From Ideonella sp. (GTDB lineage Bacteria > Pseudomonadota > Gammaproteobacteria > Burkholderiales > Burkholderiaceae_C), in NCBI GenBank assembly GCA_015075165.1, contig JABTUY010000004.1, positions 124,001-188,000 of the forward strand: a stretch of 64,000 bases of DNA, read 5' to 3'. The notes under the pieces were generated by a model, which saw nothing but the letters and a program-made list of their open reading frames with translations, had not been told where the DNA came from and searched no databases. Each line of letters opens with the position of its first letter. The first letter of the stretch is position 1. Made by a program: the position numbers and the translations under genes. Of the stretch, positions 35,713-45,084 are shown one piece after another.

Positions 35713-37382
35713 AGGCGCCGGGCAGCAAGCCCGCGGCCGCGCTGCGCCGCGTGGTCAACGAGTCGGGCGTCGAGATCCGGCCGCTGTACACGCCCGCCGA
35801 CGTCGCCGCCAGCGGCGGGCTGGCGATGCTGGGCCAGCCGGGCGAGTTCCCGTTCACGCGCGGCATCCACCCGCAGATGTACCGCAAGCAGCCGTTCACG
35901 ATGCGCCAGTACACCGGCTTCGGCAGCCCGGCCGACACCAACCGGCGCTTCAAGTTCCTGATCGACAACGGCCAGACCGGACTCAACGTGGCGTTCGACC
36001 TGTCGACGCAGTGCGGCATCGACTCCGACGACCCGCGCGCCGCCGGCGAGGTCGGCCGCGTCGGCATGGCGGTGGACACGCTGCGCGACTTCGAGATCGC
36101 CTTCGACGGCATCGACCTCGACCGCATCACGGTGTCGCTGACCGTCAACGGCTCGGCGGCGATCCTGATCGCGATGTACCTGGCGATGGCCGAGAAGCGC
36201 GGCTTCGACCTGCGCACGCTGCGCGGCACCGCACAGAACGACATCCTGAAGGAGTTCGTCGGCCGCGGCACCTGGATCTACCCGGTGCGCCCGTCGATCG
36301 CGCTGGTGGGCGACACGATCGAGTACTGCGCTGCGCACGCGCCGAAGTACAGCCCGGTGTCGGTGTGCGGCTACCACATCCGCGAGTCGGGCGCCACGCC
36401 GACGCAGGAGATGGCGTGGGGCTTCTGCATCGCGCGCGCCTACGCCGCCGAGGTGGTGCGCCGCGGCGTGCCGATCGACGAGTTCGCCGACCGGCTGTCG
36501 TACAACTTCAACATCTACGGCAACCTGTTCGAGCAGGTGGCCAAGTTCCGCGCCGGCCGCGGGCTGTGGGCGCGGATCGTGCGCGACGAGTTCGGCGCCA
36601 CCAAGCCCTCTTCGATGTGGCTGCGCATGATCGCCGGTGGCGGCGGCAGCGGGCTGACCGCCGAGCAGCCCGAGCTGAACATCGTGCGCGGCGCGTACTA
36701 CGCGCTGGTGGGCGCGCTCGCCGGCGCGCAGACCATGGCGCTGTGCTGCTACGACGAGGCCTACACGATCCCGAGCGAGTACGCGCAGCGCATCTCGCTG
36801 CGCACGATGCAGCTGCTGGTCGAGGAGATCGGCCTGGCCGACACCGTCGACCCGCTCGGCGGCTCGTACTACATCGAGACGCTGACCAACCAGATGCGCG
36901 CCGAGATGCAGCGCATCATCGCCGAGACCGATGCCGCCGGCGGCATCGTCGCGCTGATCGAGCAGGGTGTGATCCAGGCGCGCGTATCGGCGCAGGCGTA
37001 CCGGATGCGACGCGCCATCGAGTCGGGCGAGTTCGCGAAGGTCGGCGTCAACCGCTATCGCAACGACGGCGAGCGCGAGCCCGAGGTCGAGATGCACCCC
37101 TACGACACTGCCGCCGCGGCTGCGCAGGTGGCGGCGCTGCAGCGCGTGCGCGCCGAGCGCGATGGCGACGCGGTGGCACGCGCGCTGGCGCGCGTCGAGG
37201 CCGACGCGCGCGCCGCGCGCAACCTGATGCCGGCGGTCGTCGACGCGGTGAAGGTCTACGCCAGCGTCGGCGAGATCACGCAGCGGCTGGTCGACGTGTT
37301 CGGCCGCTACGCCGAGCCGGTGCGCTTCGACGACCCCGACATCGGCCAGATGGCGCGCGCGCGCGCGGAGACCGTGCTGTGA
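35709..37382 (+). CDS. Catalytic large subunit of a B12-dependent acyl-CoA mutase
   Basis: 557-residue TIM-barrel subunit without its own B12 domain. Family motifs: FTMRQYTGFGSPADTNRRFK (Tyr68 corresponds to MCM Tyr89), GLNVAFDLSTQCGIDSDDP, GTAQNDILKEFVGRGTWIYP, and GYHIRESGATPTQEMAW (His223 equals MCM His244). The MCM arginine that binds the succinyl carboxylate (PSMRI) is replaced: the sequence reads IYPVRPSIAL, with Ala198 at that place and an arginine four residues earlier. It is therefore not an ordinary methylmalonyl-CoA mutase. Context points to (2-aminophenyl)succinyl-CoA to (2-aminobenzyl)malonyl-CoA rearrangement; another branched acyl-CoA is the alternative. Confidence 0.9.
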   Translation: MKAPGSKPAAALRRVVNESGVEIRPLYTPADVAASGGLAMLGQPGEFPFTRGIHPQMYRKQPFTMRQYTGFGSPADTNRRFKFLIDNGQTGLNVAFDLSTQCGIDSDDPRAAGEVGRVGMAVDTLRDFEIAFDGIDLDRITVSLTVNGSAAILIAMYLAMAEKRGFDLRTLRGTAQNDILKEFVGRGTWIYPVRPSIALVGDTIEYCAAHAPKYSPVSVCGYHIRESGATPTQEMAWGFCIARAYAAEVVRRGVPIDEFADRLSYNFNIYGNLFEQVAKFRAGRGLWARIVRDEFGATKPSSMWLRMIAGGGGSGLTAEQPELNIVRGAYYALVGALAGAQTMALCCYDEAYTIPSEYAQRISLRTMQLLVEEIGLADTVDPLGGSYYIETLTNQMRAEMQRIIAETDAAGGIVALIEQGVIQARVSAQAYRMRRAIESGEFAKVGVNRYRNDGEREPEVEMHPYDTAAAAAQVAALQRVRAERDGDAVARALARVEADARAARNLMPAVVDAVKVYASVGEITQRLVDVFGRYAEPVRFDDPDIGQMARARAETVL

Positions 37383-38266
37383 GTGCCGCGTTCGATACCG
37401 TGGTGCGCACCCTTGCGGCCACCCGGCTGCAGCAGGCGCTGGCGGCACTGGCGCAACCCGGTGGCGCCACCGTGCTGGCCGGTGGCACCGACCTGATGCC
37501 GCAAGGCCAGGCCGGCCGGCTGCGGCCGGCGGCGACGCTGCTGAACATCTGCCGCGTAGAGGGCCTGGGCGAGCTGCAGGCGCGCGACGGGCGGCTCGCG
37601 ATCGGCGCGCTGGTCAGCGTGACCACGCTGCTCGAGCACACCCTGGTGCGGCAGCACGCGCCGCTGCTGAGCCAGGTGGCCGCGCGGTTCGCGAGCGAGC
37701 AGATCCGCAACGCCGCCACCGTCGGCGGCAACCTGTGCAACGCGTCGCCGGCGGGCGACCTGCTGACGCCGCTGCTGGCGCTGGATGCCGAGGTCGACCT
37801 GGCGCGGCTGGCCGACGATGGTTCGACGCTGACGCGCACGCTGCCGCTGACGGATTTCTTCGTCGGCCCCGGACGCACCGCGCGCACGCCGCACGAACTG
37901 CTGACGGCGGTGCACCTGCCGCTGGCGCCGCCCGAGCAGGTGGTGCGCTACTACAAGGGCGGCACGCGGCAGGCGCTGGACATCTCGTCGATCTCGATCG
38001 CGCTGGCGGCGCGGCGCGGCGGCTACGGCGTGCTGACCCGCGTGCGGCTGGCGCTCGGGGGCGTCGGACGCCGACGCCGCTGCGCGCACAGCGCCGAGGC
38101 GCAGCTCGAAGGCCGGCGGCTCGAGCCGGCGCTGGTGCGCGCCGCGGCCGCGGCCGCCGCCGCCGACGCGCGACCGATCGACGACGTGCGCGCCAGTGCC
38201 TGGTACCGCCGCGAGCTGTTGCGCAACATGACCAAGAGGATGCTGAGCGATGTCGCCGAACACTGA
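37379..38266 (+). CDS. Molybdenum hydroxylase, FAD-binding subunit
   Basis: 295 residues from a GTG start overlapping the mutase stop. This is the medium subunit of xanthine dehydrogenase-family enzymes: TVLAGGTDLMPQGQAGRLRP and IRNAATVGGNLCNASPAGDL bind FAD, and YYKGGTRQALDISSISIALA is the C-terminal CO-dehydrogenase flavoprotein part. It relays electrons from the molybdenum site through the [2Fe-2S] clusters to an external acceptor. It overlaps the next gene by 17 bases. The three subunits are in the order FAD, Fe-S, Mo, as in many hydroxylases of N-heterocycles. Confidence 0.9.
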   Translation: MSAAFDTVVRTLAATRLQQALAALAQPGGATVLAGGTDLMPQGQAGRLRPAATLLNICRVEGLGELQARDGRLAIGALVSVTTLLEHTLVRQHAPLLSQVAARFASEQIRNAATVGGNLCNASPAGDLLTPLLALDAEVDLARLADDGSTLTRTLPLTDFFVGPGRTARTPHELLTAVHLPLAPPEQVVRYYKGGTRQALDISSISIALAARRGGYGVLTRVRLALGGVGRRRRCAHSAEAQLEGRRLEPALVRAAAAAAAADARPIDDVRASAWYRRELLRNMTKRMLSDVAEH

Positions 38267-38735
38267 GATCGCGTTCACGCTCAACGGCGTGCGCCAGCGT
38301 GCCACGGTGGCGCCGGGTACCAGCGCGCTCGGTCTGCTGCGCGAGGATCTGGGACTCACCGGCACCAAGTACGGCTGCGGCGAGGGCGAATGCGGCGCCT
38401 GCACGATCGCGGTCGATGGCCGCTCGGTCAACGCGTGCCTGATGTTCGCGGTCGATCTCGACGGCCGCACGGTCACCACCATCGAAGGCCTCGGCGGCGA
38501 CCGACGCGCCCAGGCCGTGCGCCACGCGCTCGTCGAGTACGGCGCGGTGCAGTGCGGCTTCTGCACGCCGGGCATGGTGATGCAGGCGACGCAACTGCTG
38601 GCGCGCTCGCCGCGGCCCGACGCGGCGGCGGCCAAGACGGCGATCGAGGGCAACCTGTGCCGCTGCACCGGCTACCAGAAGATCGTCGAAGCGATCGTCG
38701 CCGCCGGCGAGCGGCTGGCGAAGGAGGGCGTGTGA
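38250..38735 (+). CDS. Molybdenum hydroxylase, [2Fe-2S] subunit
   Basis: 161 residues with two [2Fe-2S] clusters. The plant-ferredoxin-type cluster is YGCGEGECGACTIAVDGRSV with a fourth cysteine in NACLMF. The second, near the molybdopterin, is VQCGFCTPGMVMQA with GNLCRCTGYQKIVEAI. Length and both motifs match small subunits such as those of isoquinoline or nicotinate hydroxylases. Its stop codon shares a base with the ATG of the large subunit, ensuring stoichiometric translation. Confidence 0.93.
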   Translation: MSPNTEIAFTLNGVRQRATVAPGTSALGLLREDLGLTGTKYGCGEGECGACTIAVDGRSVNACLMFAVDLDGRTVTTIEGLGGDRRAQAVRHALVEYGAVQCGFCTPGMVMQATQLLARSPRPDAAAAKTAIEGNLCRCTGYQKIVEAIVAAGERLAKEGV

Positions 38736-41146
38736 TGAACGACATCGTCCAGCCGCCGAAGGCCGCCGCCGGCAGCCTGATCGGCCAGCGCATCACCAAG
38801 CTCGATGCGCCGGAGAAGGCCAGCGGCAAGACGCGCTACGTGCACGACATCGACCTGCCGGGTCAGTTGCACGCGGCGATCCTGCGCTCGGCGCGCGTGC
38901 ACGCGCGCATCGTGCGCATCGATACGTCCAAGGCCAAGGCGCTGCCGGGCGTGCATGCGGTGATCACCGCGGCCGACGTGCCCGACCAGCGGCCGATCGG
39001 CGTCGCCAAGGACCATCTGCCGCTCAAGCTCGATCGCGTGCGCTCCAGCCGCGACGAGATCGCCGCGGTGGCCGCCGAGAGCGAGGCGCTGGCGCGCCGG
39101 GCGCTGGAACTGATCGAGGTGGAGTACGCGGATCTGCCGGTGCTCGCCGACGCCGCTGCCGCGCTGGCGCCCGGCGCGCCGCTGATCCACCCGCCGATCG
39201 CCGGCAGCAAGCCGGGCGCACCGGTGGGCCTGGCCGGCAAGGGCGACAACCTGGCGATGCGCTTCGACTACGCGCACGGCGACGTGGCGCGAGGCGAGGC
39301 CGAGAGCGACGTGGTGGTCGAGGACACGTTCGCGCTGCACTACGTGACGCACTGCTGCATGGGCGTCTCGGGCGTGATCGCCGAGTTCGATGCCCGCGGC
39401 AACCTGCTGCTGCACTCCAACACCCAGGTGCCGTTCCTGCACAAGCGCGAGTTCGCCGAGTACCTGGGCATGGACCCGGGGCGCATCCGCATCATCCAGC
39501 CGCCGATCGGCGGCGGCTTCGGCTCCAAGCTCGACATCTACCCGTTCGAGGTGATCTGCGTCTTCCTGGCGCGCGCCACCGGTCGGCCGGTGAAGCTCGT
39601 CTTCAGCCGCGAAGAGGAGTTCCTGGCCTCGCCGACGCGCCAGCCGGTGCGGCTGACGTTGCGCTCGGGCTGCAAACGCGACGGCACGCTGACCTTCCGC
39701 ACGGTGCACACGCTGCACGACAACGGCGCCTACACCTCGTGGGGTGCGACCACGCCGTTCGTGATGATGCAGACCTTCTCGTCGCTGTACCGCGTGCCGC
39801 ACTGCGACTACCACACGCAGGCGGTGTACACGAACAACCCGTACGCCGGGTCGTTCCGCGGCTACGGCAACCTGCAGGCCACGTTCGCCGTCGAGGCACA
39901 GATGGACGCAATGGCCGCCGCGATCGGCATGGACCCGCTCGCGTTCCGGTTGAAGAACGCGCAGGTGGCCGGCGAGGTGACCGGCCAGGGCATGGTGTTC
40001 AGGAGCTGCGGCTTCCAGGATTGCCTGAAGATCGCCGCCGAACGCAGCGATTTCCAGCGCAAGCACCGCGAGTACGCCGCCCGTCGCGGCGACGGCCACC
40101 CGCTCAAGCGCGGCGTCGGCATCGCGTCGATGCTGCACGTGGGCGGCGGCGCGAAGATCTATCCGTCCGACGGCTGCGGCACGATCCTCAAGCTCGACGA
40201 CTTCGGCCACGTCACGCTGATCACCGGCGCGTCGGAGATCGGCCAGGGTTCCGAGACCGTGCTGGCGCAACTGGTGTGCGAGGAGCTCGGCCTGCCGATC
40301 AGCGCCGTCACGGTGGTCAACAACGACACCGACATCACGCCGTGGGATGTCGGCGTGCACGCCAGCCGCACCACGTTCATCGCCGGCAACTCGGCGATCG
40401 GCGCGGCGAAGAAGGCGCGCGACAAGATCCTCGCGGCCGCCGCGCCGCGCTTCGAGTGCCGGCCCGAGGATCTGGCCCTTGCCGGTGGCCACATCGTGCG
40501 GCGTGGCGACCCGGGGCAGGCCCCCGAGAAGCTCACCGACCTGCCGCGCTTCCTGCGCAGCCTGCACTTCAACGATCGCGCCGAGCTGGTGATGACCAGT
40601 TTCTACTACGAGCCGCCGAGCGTGCACCAGGACAAGGGCTTCAAGGGCGACGTCTCGGCCGCGTATGCGTGGGCCACGCAGGTGGTCGAGGTCGAGGTCG
40701 ACACCGCCACCGGCGTGGTGCGGCTGCTGAAGGTGACCGGAGCGCACGATGTCGGCCGCGTGCTCAACCGCCTGGGCATCGAGGGCCAGATCGAAGGCGG
40801 CATCGTGATGGGCCAGGGCTACGCGCTGACCGAGAACCTGATCGTCCAGGCCGGCGTCGTGCGCAACCCCAACTTCCGCGACTACAAGCTCGTCACCGCG
40901 CCCGAGATCCCGCAGATGGACATCAGCTTCATCGAGACGATGGACGGCGAGGGGCCGCAAGGCGCCAAGGGCGTCGGCGAGGCGCCGGCGATCTGCATCG
41001 CCGCGGCGGTGGCCAACGCGATCGAGAACGCCACCGGCGTGCGCATCACCAGCCTGCCGTTCACGCCCGAGCGCGTGTACCGTGCGCTGCACGGCGAGCT
41101 GCCGCCACCCGCACCGGTGCCGCGGCCCGAAGCGGCCACCGCCTGA
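38735..41146 (+). CDS. Molybdenum hydroxylase, catalytic molybdopterin subunit
   Basis: 803 residues of the xanthine dehydrogenase family. Mo-cofactor motifs include PPIGGGFGSKLDIYPFEVIC, AGSFRGYGNLQATFAVEAQM, ASEIGQGSETVLAQLVCEEL, and the catalytic glutamate in GAKGVGEAPAICIAAAVANA near residue 750. The enzyme hydroxylates an electron-poor ring carbon with water-derived oxygen. In the proposed pathway it would hydroxylate indole-3-acetate at C2 to 2-oxoindole-3-acetate, a reaction established in denitrifying indoleacetate degraders. Other N-heterocycles are possible from sequence alone. It lacks a Tat signal, so it acts in the cytoplasm. Confidence 0.9.
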   Translation: MNDIVQPPKAAAGSLIGQRITKLDAPEKASGKTRYVHDIDLPGQLHAAILRSARVHARIVRIDTSKAKALPGVHAVITAADVPDQRPIGVAKDHLPLKLDRVRSSRDEIAAVAAESEALARRALELIEVEYADLPVLADAAAALAPGAPLIHPPIAGSKPGAPVGLAGKGDNLAMRFDYAHGDVARGEAESDVVVEDTFALHYVTHCCMGVSGVIAEFDARGNLLLHSNTQVPFLHKREFAEYLGMDPGRIRIIQPPIGGGFGSKLDIYPFEVICVFLARATGRPVKLVFSREEEFLASPTRQPVRLTLRSGCKRDGTLTFRTVHTLHDNGAYTSWGATTPFVMMQTFSSLYRVPHCDYHTQAVYTNNPYAGSFRGYGNLQATFAVEAQMDAMAAAIGMDPLAFRLKNAQVAGEVTGQGMVFRSCGFQDCLKIAAERSDFQRKHREYAARRGDGHPLKRGVGIASMLHVGGGAKIYPSDGCGTILKLDDFGHVTLITGASEIGQGSETVLAQLVCEELGLPISAVTVVNNDTDITPWDVGVHASRTTFIAGNSAIGAAKKARDKILAAAAPRFECRPEDLALAGGHIVRRGDPGQAPEKLTDLPRFLRSLHFNDRAELVMTSFYYEPPSVHQDKGFKGDVSAAYAWATQVVEVEVDTATGVVRLLKVTGAHDVGRVLNRLGIEGQIEGGIVMGQGYALTENLIVQAGVVRNPNFRDYKLVTAPEIPQMDISFIETMDGEGPQGAKGVGEAPAICIAAAVANAIENATGVRITSLPFTPERVYRALHGELPPPAPVPRPEAATA

Positions 41147-41209
41147 GCACGAGGCGATGCACAAGGCGATGAACGGTCCGCACCGCACGGCGCCCGCCGC
41201 GGCCACGCC

Positions 41210-42400
41210 ATGACGCGCTGCACCGTGCTGTCGCTCGAGCAGGCGCTGTCGCTGCCGTACGCGACGCTGCGCTTCGCGCAACTGGGCTGGCGCGTGATCC
41301 GCGTCGAGGCGACGCCGGGCGGCGACGGCCTGCCGGGTGACCCCAACCGCTACATCGGTGCACGCGTGCTCGACGACGACCGCCGCAGCTACTTCATCGC
41401 GCCCAATGTCGGCAAGGAGGCGATCGCGCTGAACCTGAAGGACGCGCGCGGCCAGCAGCTGTTGCAGCGGCTGATCGAGCGACTCGACGTCGACGTGTTC
41501 TGCTGCAACACGGTGCCGGCGCGCTATGCGTCGCTGGGCATCGCACCGGGGCTGCTGCGCGAGCGCTTTCCGCGCCTGATCTGGGGCGGCATCTCGGCGC
41601 AGGGGCCGCAGGTGCCCGACGCGCCCGGCTACGACCCGGTGATCCAGGCGATGTCGGGCTTCATGGAGGTGACCGGCCCGAGCGACGGCCCGCCGACGCT
41701 GACCGGCATTCCGGTGATCGACCTGAAGGCCGGCGACGAGCTGTACGCCAATGTGCTGCTGGCGCTGCTCGAGCGCGCGGAATCGGGCGCCGGCCGCGAG
41801 ATCCACGTCTCGATGCTGCAGGCGGCGGCGTCGTGGCTGATCACGGTGCTGCCGCTGCTCGATTTCGACTGCCGCCCCGACGAGATCACGCGCGTCGGCA
41901 ACGAGCACCGCAAGTTCATCCCGACCAATGTCTACCCGGTGCGCGACGGCTTCGTCTATCTCGCCATCGGCAGCGACGTGCAGTGGCGGCGCCTGACCGC
42001 ACTGCCGATGTTCGCCGCCGTGGGCAACGACGTGCGCCGGACCAACGAGGGGCGCCATGCCGAGCGCGAGGCGATCCACCGCGACATCGCCGCGGTGACC
42101 CGCCGCCACAGCGGCGAGGAAACCCTCGCGGCGCTGCGCAGCGCCACCATCCCCGCCACGCGCATCCTCGATATCCGCCAGGTGCGCGAGCTGGCGCCGC
42201 TGCGCGAGCGGCTGACCCTGACCACGCTGCCCGATGGCCGCGCGGTGCGCATGCCGCCGATGGCGGTGGACCGCCCCGGCGCCTCGCGCAGCCTGCCGCC
42301 GCCGCCGAAGTACGGCCAGCACACCCCGACGGTGCTGGCCGAAGCCGGGCTGGATGGCGACGAGATCGAAGTTCTCTACGGTGCCGGCGTCGTGGCCTGA
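41210..42400 (+). CDS. Family III CoA-transferase (CaiB/BaiF)
   Basis: 396 residues. Typical family III features: [20 protein letters not shown] and [19 protein letters not shown] at the N-terminus, [20 protein letters not shown], the catalytic aspartate in [19 protein letters not shown] near residue 143, and [20 protein letters not shown]. It moves CoA between carboxylic acids by a covalent aspartyl intermediate. In the indoleacetate pathway the equivalent enzyme makes (2-aminophenyl)succinyl-CoA, the mutase substrate, which fits its place here. The 63 bp before it contain no gene. Confidence 0.88.
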   Translation: MTRCTVLSLEQALSLPYATLRFAQLGWRVIRVEATPGGDGLPGDPNRYIGARVLDDDRRSYFIAPNVGKEAIALNLKDARGQQLLQRLIERLDVDVFCCNTVPARYASLGIAPGLLRERFPRLIWGGISAQGPQVPDAPGYDPVIQAMSGFMEVTGPSDGPPTLTGIPVIDLKAGDELYANVLLALLERAESGAGREIHVSMLQAAASWLITVLPLLDFDCRPDEITRVGNEHRKFIPTNVYPVRDGFVYLAIGSDVQWRRLTALPMFAAVGNDVRRTNEGRHAEREAIHRDIAAVTRRHSGEETLAALRSATIPATRILDIRQVRELAPLRERLTLTTLPDGRAVRMPPMAVDRPGASRSLPPPPKYGQHTPTVLAEAGLDGDEIEVLYGAGVVA

Positions 42401-42445
42401 GCACCGGTTCCCTGCGTCCGTGCACACCACACAAGGAGACGATCG

Positions 42446-43819
42446 ATGACCACGCCGACCAAGTTCCTGCTCGACGAGAGCCGCATGCCGCGCGACTGGT
42501 ACAACATCATGGCCGACCTGCCGGTGCCGTGCGCGCCACCGCTGCACCCGGGCACGCTCAAACCCGTCGGCCCCGACGACCTGGCGCCGCTATTCCCGAT
42601 GGAACTCATCATGCAGGAGGTGAGTGCCGAGCGCGCGGTGCCGATCCCCGAGCCGGTGCGCGAGGTGTTCAAGCTGTGGCGGCCGTCGCCGCTGGTGCGC
42701 GCGCACCGCCTCGAGAAGGCGCTGGGCACGCCGGCCAAGATCTACTACAAGTACGAAGGCGTGTCGCCCGCCGGTTCGCACAAGCCCAACACCGCCGTGC
42801 CGCAGGCCTGGTACAACGCGCAGGCCGGCATCAAGAAGCTCACCACCGAGACCGGTGCCGGGCAGTGGGGTTCGTCGCTGGCGTTCGCCGGCGCGCTGTT
42901 CGGCCTGCAGGTGCAGGTGTTCCAGGTGCGCGTGTCGTACGACCAGAAGCCGTACCGCCGCGCGCTGATGGAAACCTACGGTGCCACCTGCGTCGCGTCG
43001 CCGTCGAACCTGACCAACAGCGGGCGCGCGATCCTGGCCAAGAACCCCGAGCATCCGGGCTCGCTCGGCATCGCAATCAGCGAGGCGGTGGAGATCGCCG
43101 CCACCCACGACGACACCAAGTACGCGCTCGGCTCGGTGCTGAATCACGTGCTGATGCACCAGACCATCATCGGCCAAGAGGCGATGCTGCAGCTCGAGAT
43201 GGCCGGCGACGACCCCGATGTCATCGTCGGCTGCACCGGCGGCGGCAGCAACTTCGCCGGCATCGCGTTCCCGTTCATCGGCCAGCAGCTGCGCGGCAAG
43301 GGCAAGACCAAGCAGCGTCGCATCGTCGCGGTGGAGCCGGCGGCGTGCCCGAGCCTGACGCGCGGCAAGTTCGCGTACGACTTCGGCGACACCGCGCACC
43401 TGACGCCGCTGACCAAGATGCACACGCTGGGCAGCACGTTCACGCCACCGGGCTTCCACGCCGGCGGCTTGCGCTACCACGGCATGGCGCCGCTGGTGTC
43501 GCACCTGGTGGACCTGAAGATGATCGAGCCCACGGCCTATCACCAGAAGGCCTGCTTCGACGCCGGCGTGCTGTTCGCGCGCGCCGAGGGCATCGTGCCG
43601 GCGCCGGAGGCCAACCACGCCGTCAAGGGGGCGATCGAAGAGGCGCTGCGCTGCAAGCAGCAGGGCCGCAGCGAGGTGATCCTGTTCAACCTGTGCGGTC
43701 ACGGTCACTTCGACATGAGCGCCTACATCAGCTACTTCGGCGACAAGCTGGTCGACCAGCCGTACGACGAGGCCGAGCTGGCGATGGCGCTGGCAGGCCT
43801 GCCGTCGGTGCCGGCCTGA
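42446..43819 (+). CDS. TrpB2-type tryptophan synthase beta-like PLP enzyme
   Basis: 457 residues, longer than TrpB1 (about 400) and matching the TrpB2 group. It has the N-terminal TrpB2 extension (DESRMPRDWYNIMADLPVPC) and the PLP lysine K113 in PAGSHKPNTAVPQAW. The catalytic glutamate is in TTETGAGQWGSSLAFAGALF, the phosphate loop is VGCTGGGSNFAGIAFPFIG, and the end is ILFNLCGHGHFDMSAYISYF. No trpA is nearby, as expected for TrpB2. Known TrpB2 enzymes condense indole with serine (or phosphoserine). Its position inside an indoleacetate-type operon is unusual; it might recycle indole to tryptophan or act on a different indole-like nucleophile. Confidence 0.9.
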   Translation: MTTPTKFLLDESRMPRDWYNIMADLPVPCAPPLHPGTLKPVGPDDLAPLFPMELIMQEVSAERAVPIPEPVREVFKLWRPSPLVRAHRLEKALGTPAKIYYKYEGVSPAGSHKPNTAVPQAWYNAQAGIKKLTTETGAGQWGSSLAFAGALFGLQVQVFQVRVSYDQKPYRRALMETYGATCVASPSNLTNSGRAILAKNPEHPGSLGIAISEAVEIAATHDDTKYALGSVLNHVLMHQTIIGQEAMLQLEMAGDDPDVIVGCTGGGSNFAGIAFPFIGQQLRGKGKTKQRRIVAVEPAACPSLTRGKFAYDFGDTAHLTPLTKMHTLGSTFTPPGFHAGGLRYHGMAPLVSHLVDLKMIEPTAYHQKACFDAGVLFARAEGIVPAPEANHAVKGAIEEALRCKQQGRSEVILFNLCGHGHFDMSAYISYFGDKLVDQPYDEAELAMALAGLPSVPA

Positions 43820-43917
43820 GCGAGCCGGCGGCGCCGGCGTGGCCGGGTGCGGCGACAGCGCCCGCACCGGCCGCGCCGGCGCCGATTGCAGCCAACCCAA
43901 CAAGCAAGGAGACACCG

Positions 43918-45057
43918 ATGTCACACATGCGCCTGGCCGCCCTGGCCCTGGTTTGCAGCTTCGCCGCCGCAGCGGCGCGCGCCGAGATCACGGTCGGCGT
44001 GTCGCTCGGCACCACCGGCCCGGGCGCGTCGCTGGGCGTGCCGTACAAGAACGCGTTCCAGCTGGTGCCGAAGACGCTCGGCGGCGAGCCGGTGCGCTAC
44101 ATCATCCTCGACGACGAGTCCAAGCCCGACAACGCGGCCAAGAACGCGCGCAAGTTCGTCGCCGAAGACAAGGTCGACGCGATGATGGGCTCCACCGGCG
44201 TCCCGTCGGCGCTGGCGATGGCGCAGGTGGCGGCCGAGGCGAAGACGCCGCTGATCTCGCTGACGCCGCTGCCGCCGCTGCCGCCCGAGCGCGCGCCGTG
44301 GAGCTACATCGTCCCGCAGCCCACCGAGCTGATGATGAGCGCGGTAGCGCAGCACATGAAGAGCAAGGGCATCAAGAGCGTCGGGTTCATCGGCTTCTCC
44401 GACAGCTGGGGCGATCTCGTCTACAACGCCATCGGCGCGCTCGCGCCGCAGTATGGGTTCAAGGTGGTCACCAACGAGCGCTTCGGCCGCGCCGATACCT
44501 CGGTGACCGGCCAGGTGCTGAAGCTGATCGCCGCGGCGCCCGACGCGGTGGTGGTCGGCGGCTCGGGCTCGCCGGCGGCGACGCCGCAGATCGCGCTCGC
44601 CGAGCGCGGCTTCAAGGGGCCCATCTACCACAACCACGGCACCGTGAACCTGGCGTTCATCCAGACCGCGAAGAAGGCTGCCGAGGGCGCGGTCGCACCG
44701 ACCGGGCCGCTGATCGTCGCCGAGGACCTGCCGGCCGATTCGCCGACCAAGTCGGTGTCGCTGGATTTCGTCAAGCGCTACGAGGCCGCGTTCGGCGCCG
44801 GCACGCGCAATGCCTTCTCCGGCTACAGCTACGACGGCGTGCTGCTGCTCGACGCCGCGGCCGGCGTGGCGCTGAAGAAGGCCAAGCCCGGCACCGCGGA
44901 GTTCCGCGCCGCGCTGCGCGACGCGCTCGAGAACGTGAAGAACCTGATCGGCAGCCACGGCGTCTACAACATGACGCCGACCAACCACAACGGCGAGGAT
45001 GAGCGCGCCCGCGTGCTGGTGCATGTCGTCGACGGCCACTGGAAGCTGATGAAGTAG
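43918..45057 (+). CDS. ABC transporter substrate-binding protein (LivJ type)
   Basis: 379-residue periplasmic type I binding protein. The signal peptide is MSHMRLAALALVCSFAAAAA, with cleavage after ARA before EITVGVSLG. The two-lobed fold is recognisable from ITVGVSLGTTGPGASLGVPY, YIILDDESKPDNAAKNARKF, SVGFIGFSDSWGDLVYNAIG and APDAVVVGGSGSPAATPQIA. CAAGGAGACACC precedes the ATG. As first gene of a five-gene transporter block inside the operon, it probably captures the aromatic or indole-type acid that the operon degrades. The preceding 98 bp are GC-rich low-complexity DNA. Confidence 0.92.
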   Translation: MSHMRLAALALVCSFAAAAARAEITVGVSLGTTGPGASLGVPYKNAFQLVPKTLGGEPVRYIILDDESKPDNAAKNARKFVAEDKVDAMMGSTGVPSALAMAQVAAEAKTPLISLTPLPPLPPERAPWSYIVPQPTELMMSAVAQHMKSKGIKSVGFIGFSDSWGDLVYNAIGALAPQYGFKVVTNERFGRADTSVTGQVLKLIAAAPDAVVVGGSGSPAATPQIALAERGFKGPIYHNHGTVNLAFIQTAKKAAEGAVAPTGPLIVAEDLPADSPTKSVSLDFVKRYEAAFGAGTRNAFSGYSYDGVLLLDAAAGVALKKAKPGTAEFRAALRDALENVKNLIGSHGVYNMTPTNHNGEDERARVLVHVVDGHWKLMK

Positions 45058-45084
45058 CGCACCGCGCGCCGCACCGCCAGCGCC

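Noticed and set aside
35278-37382. Reading the mutase subunits as 2-hydroxyisobutyryl-CoA mutase (HcmAB)
   Set aside because: Subunit sizes fit, but HcmA has isoleucine where this protein has the MCM-like Tyr68, and the neighbouring genes do not fit hydroxyisobutyrate metabolism.
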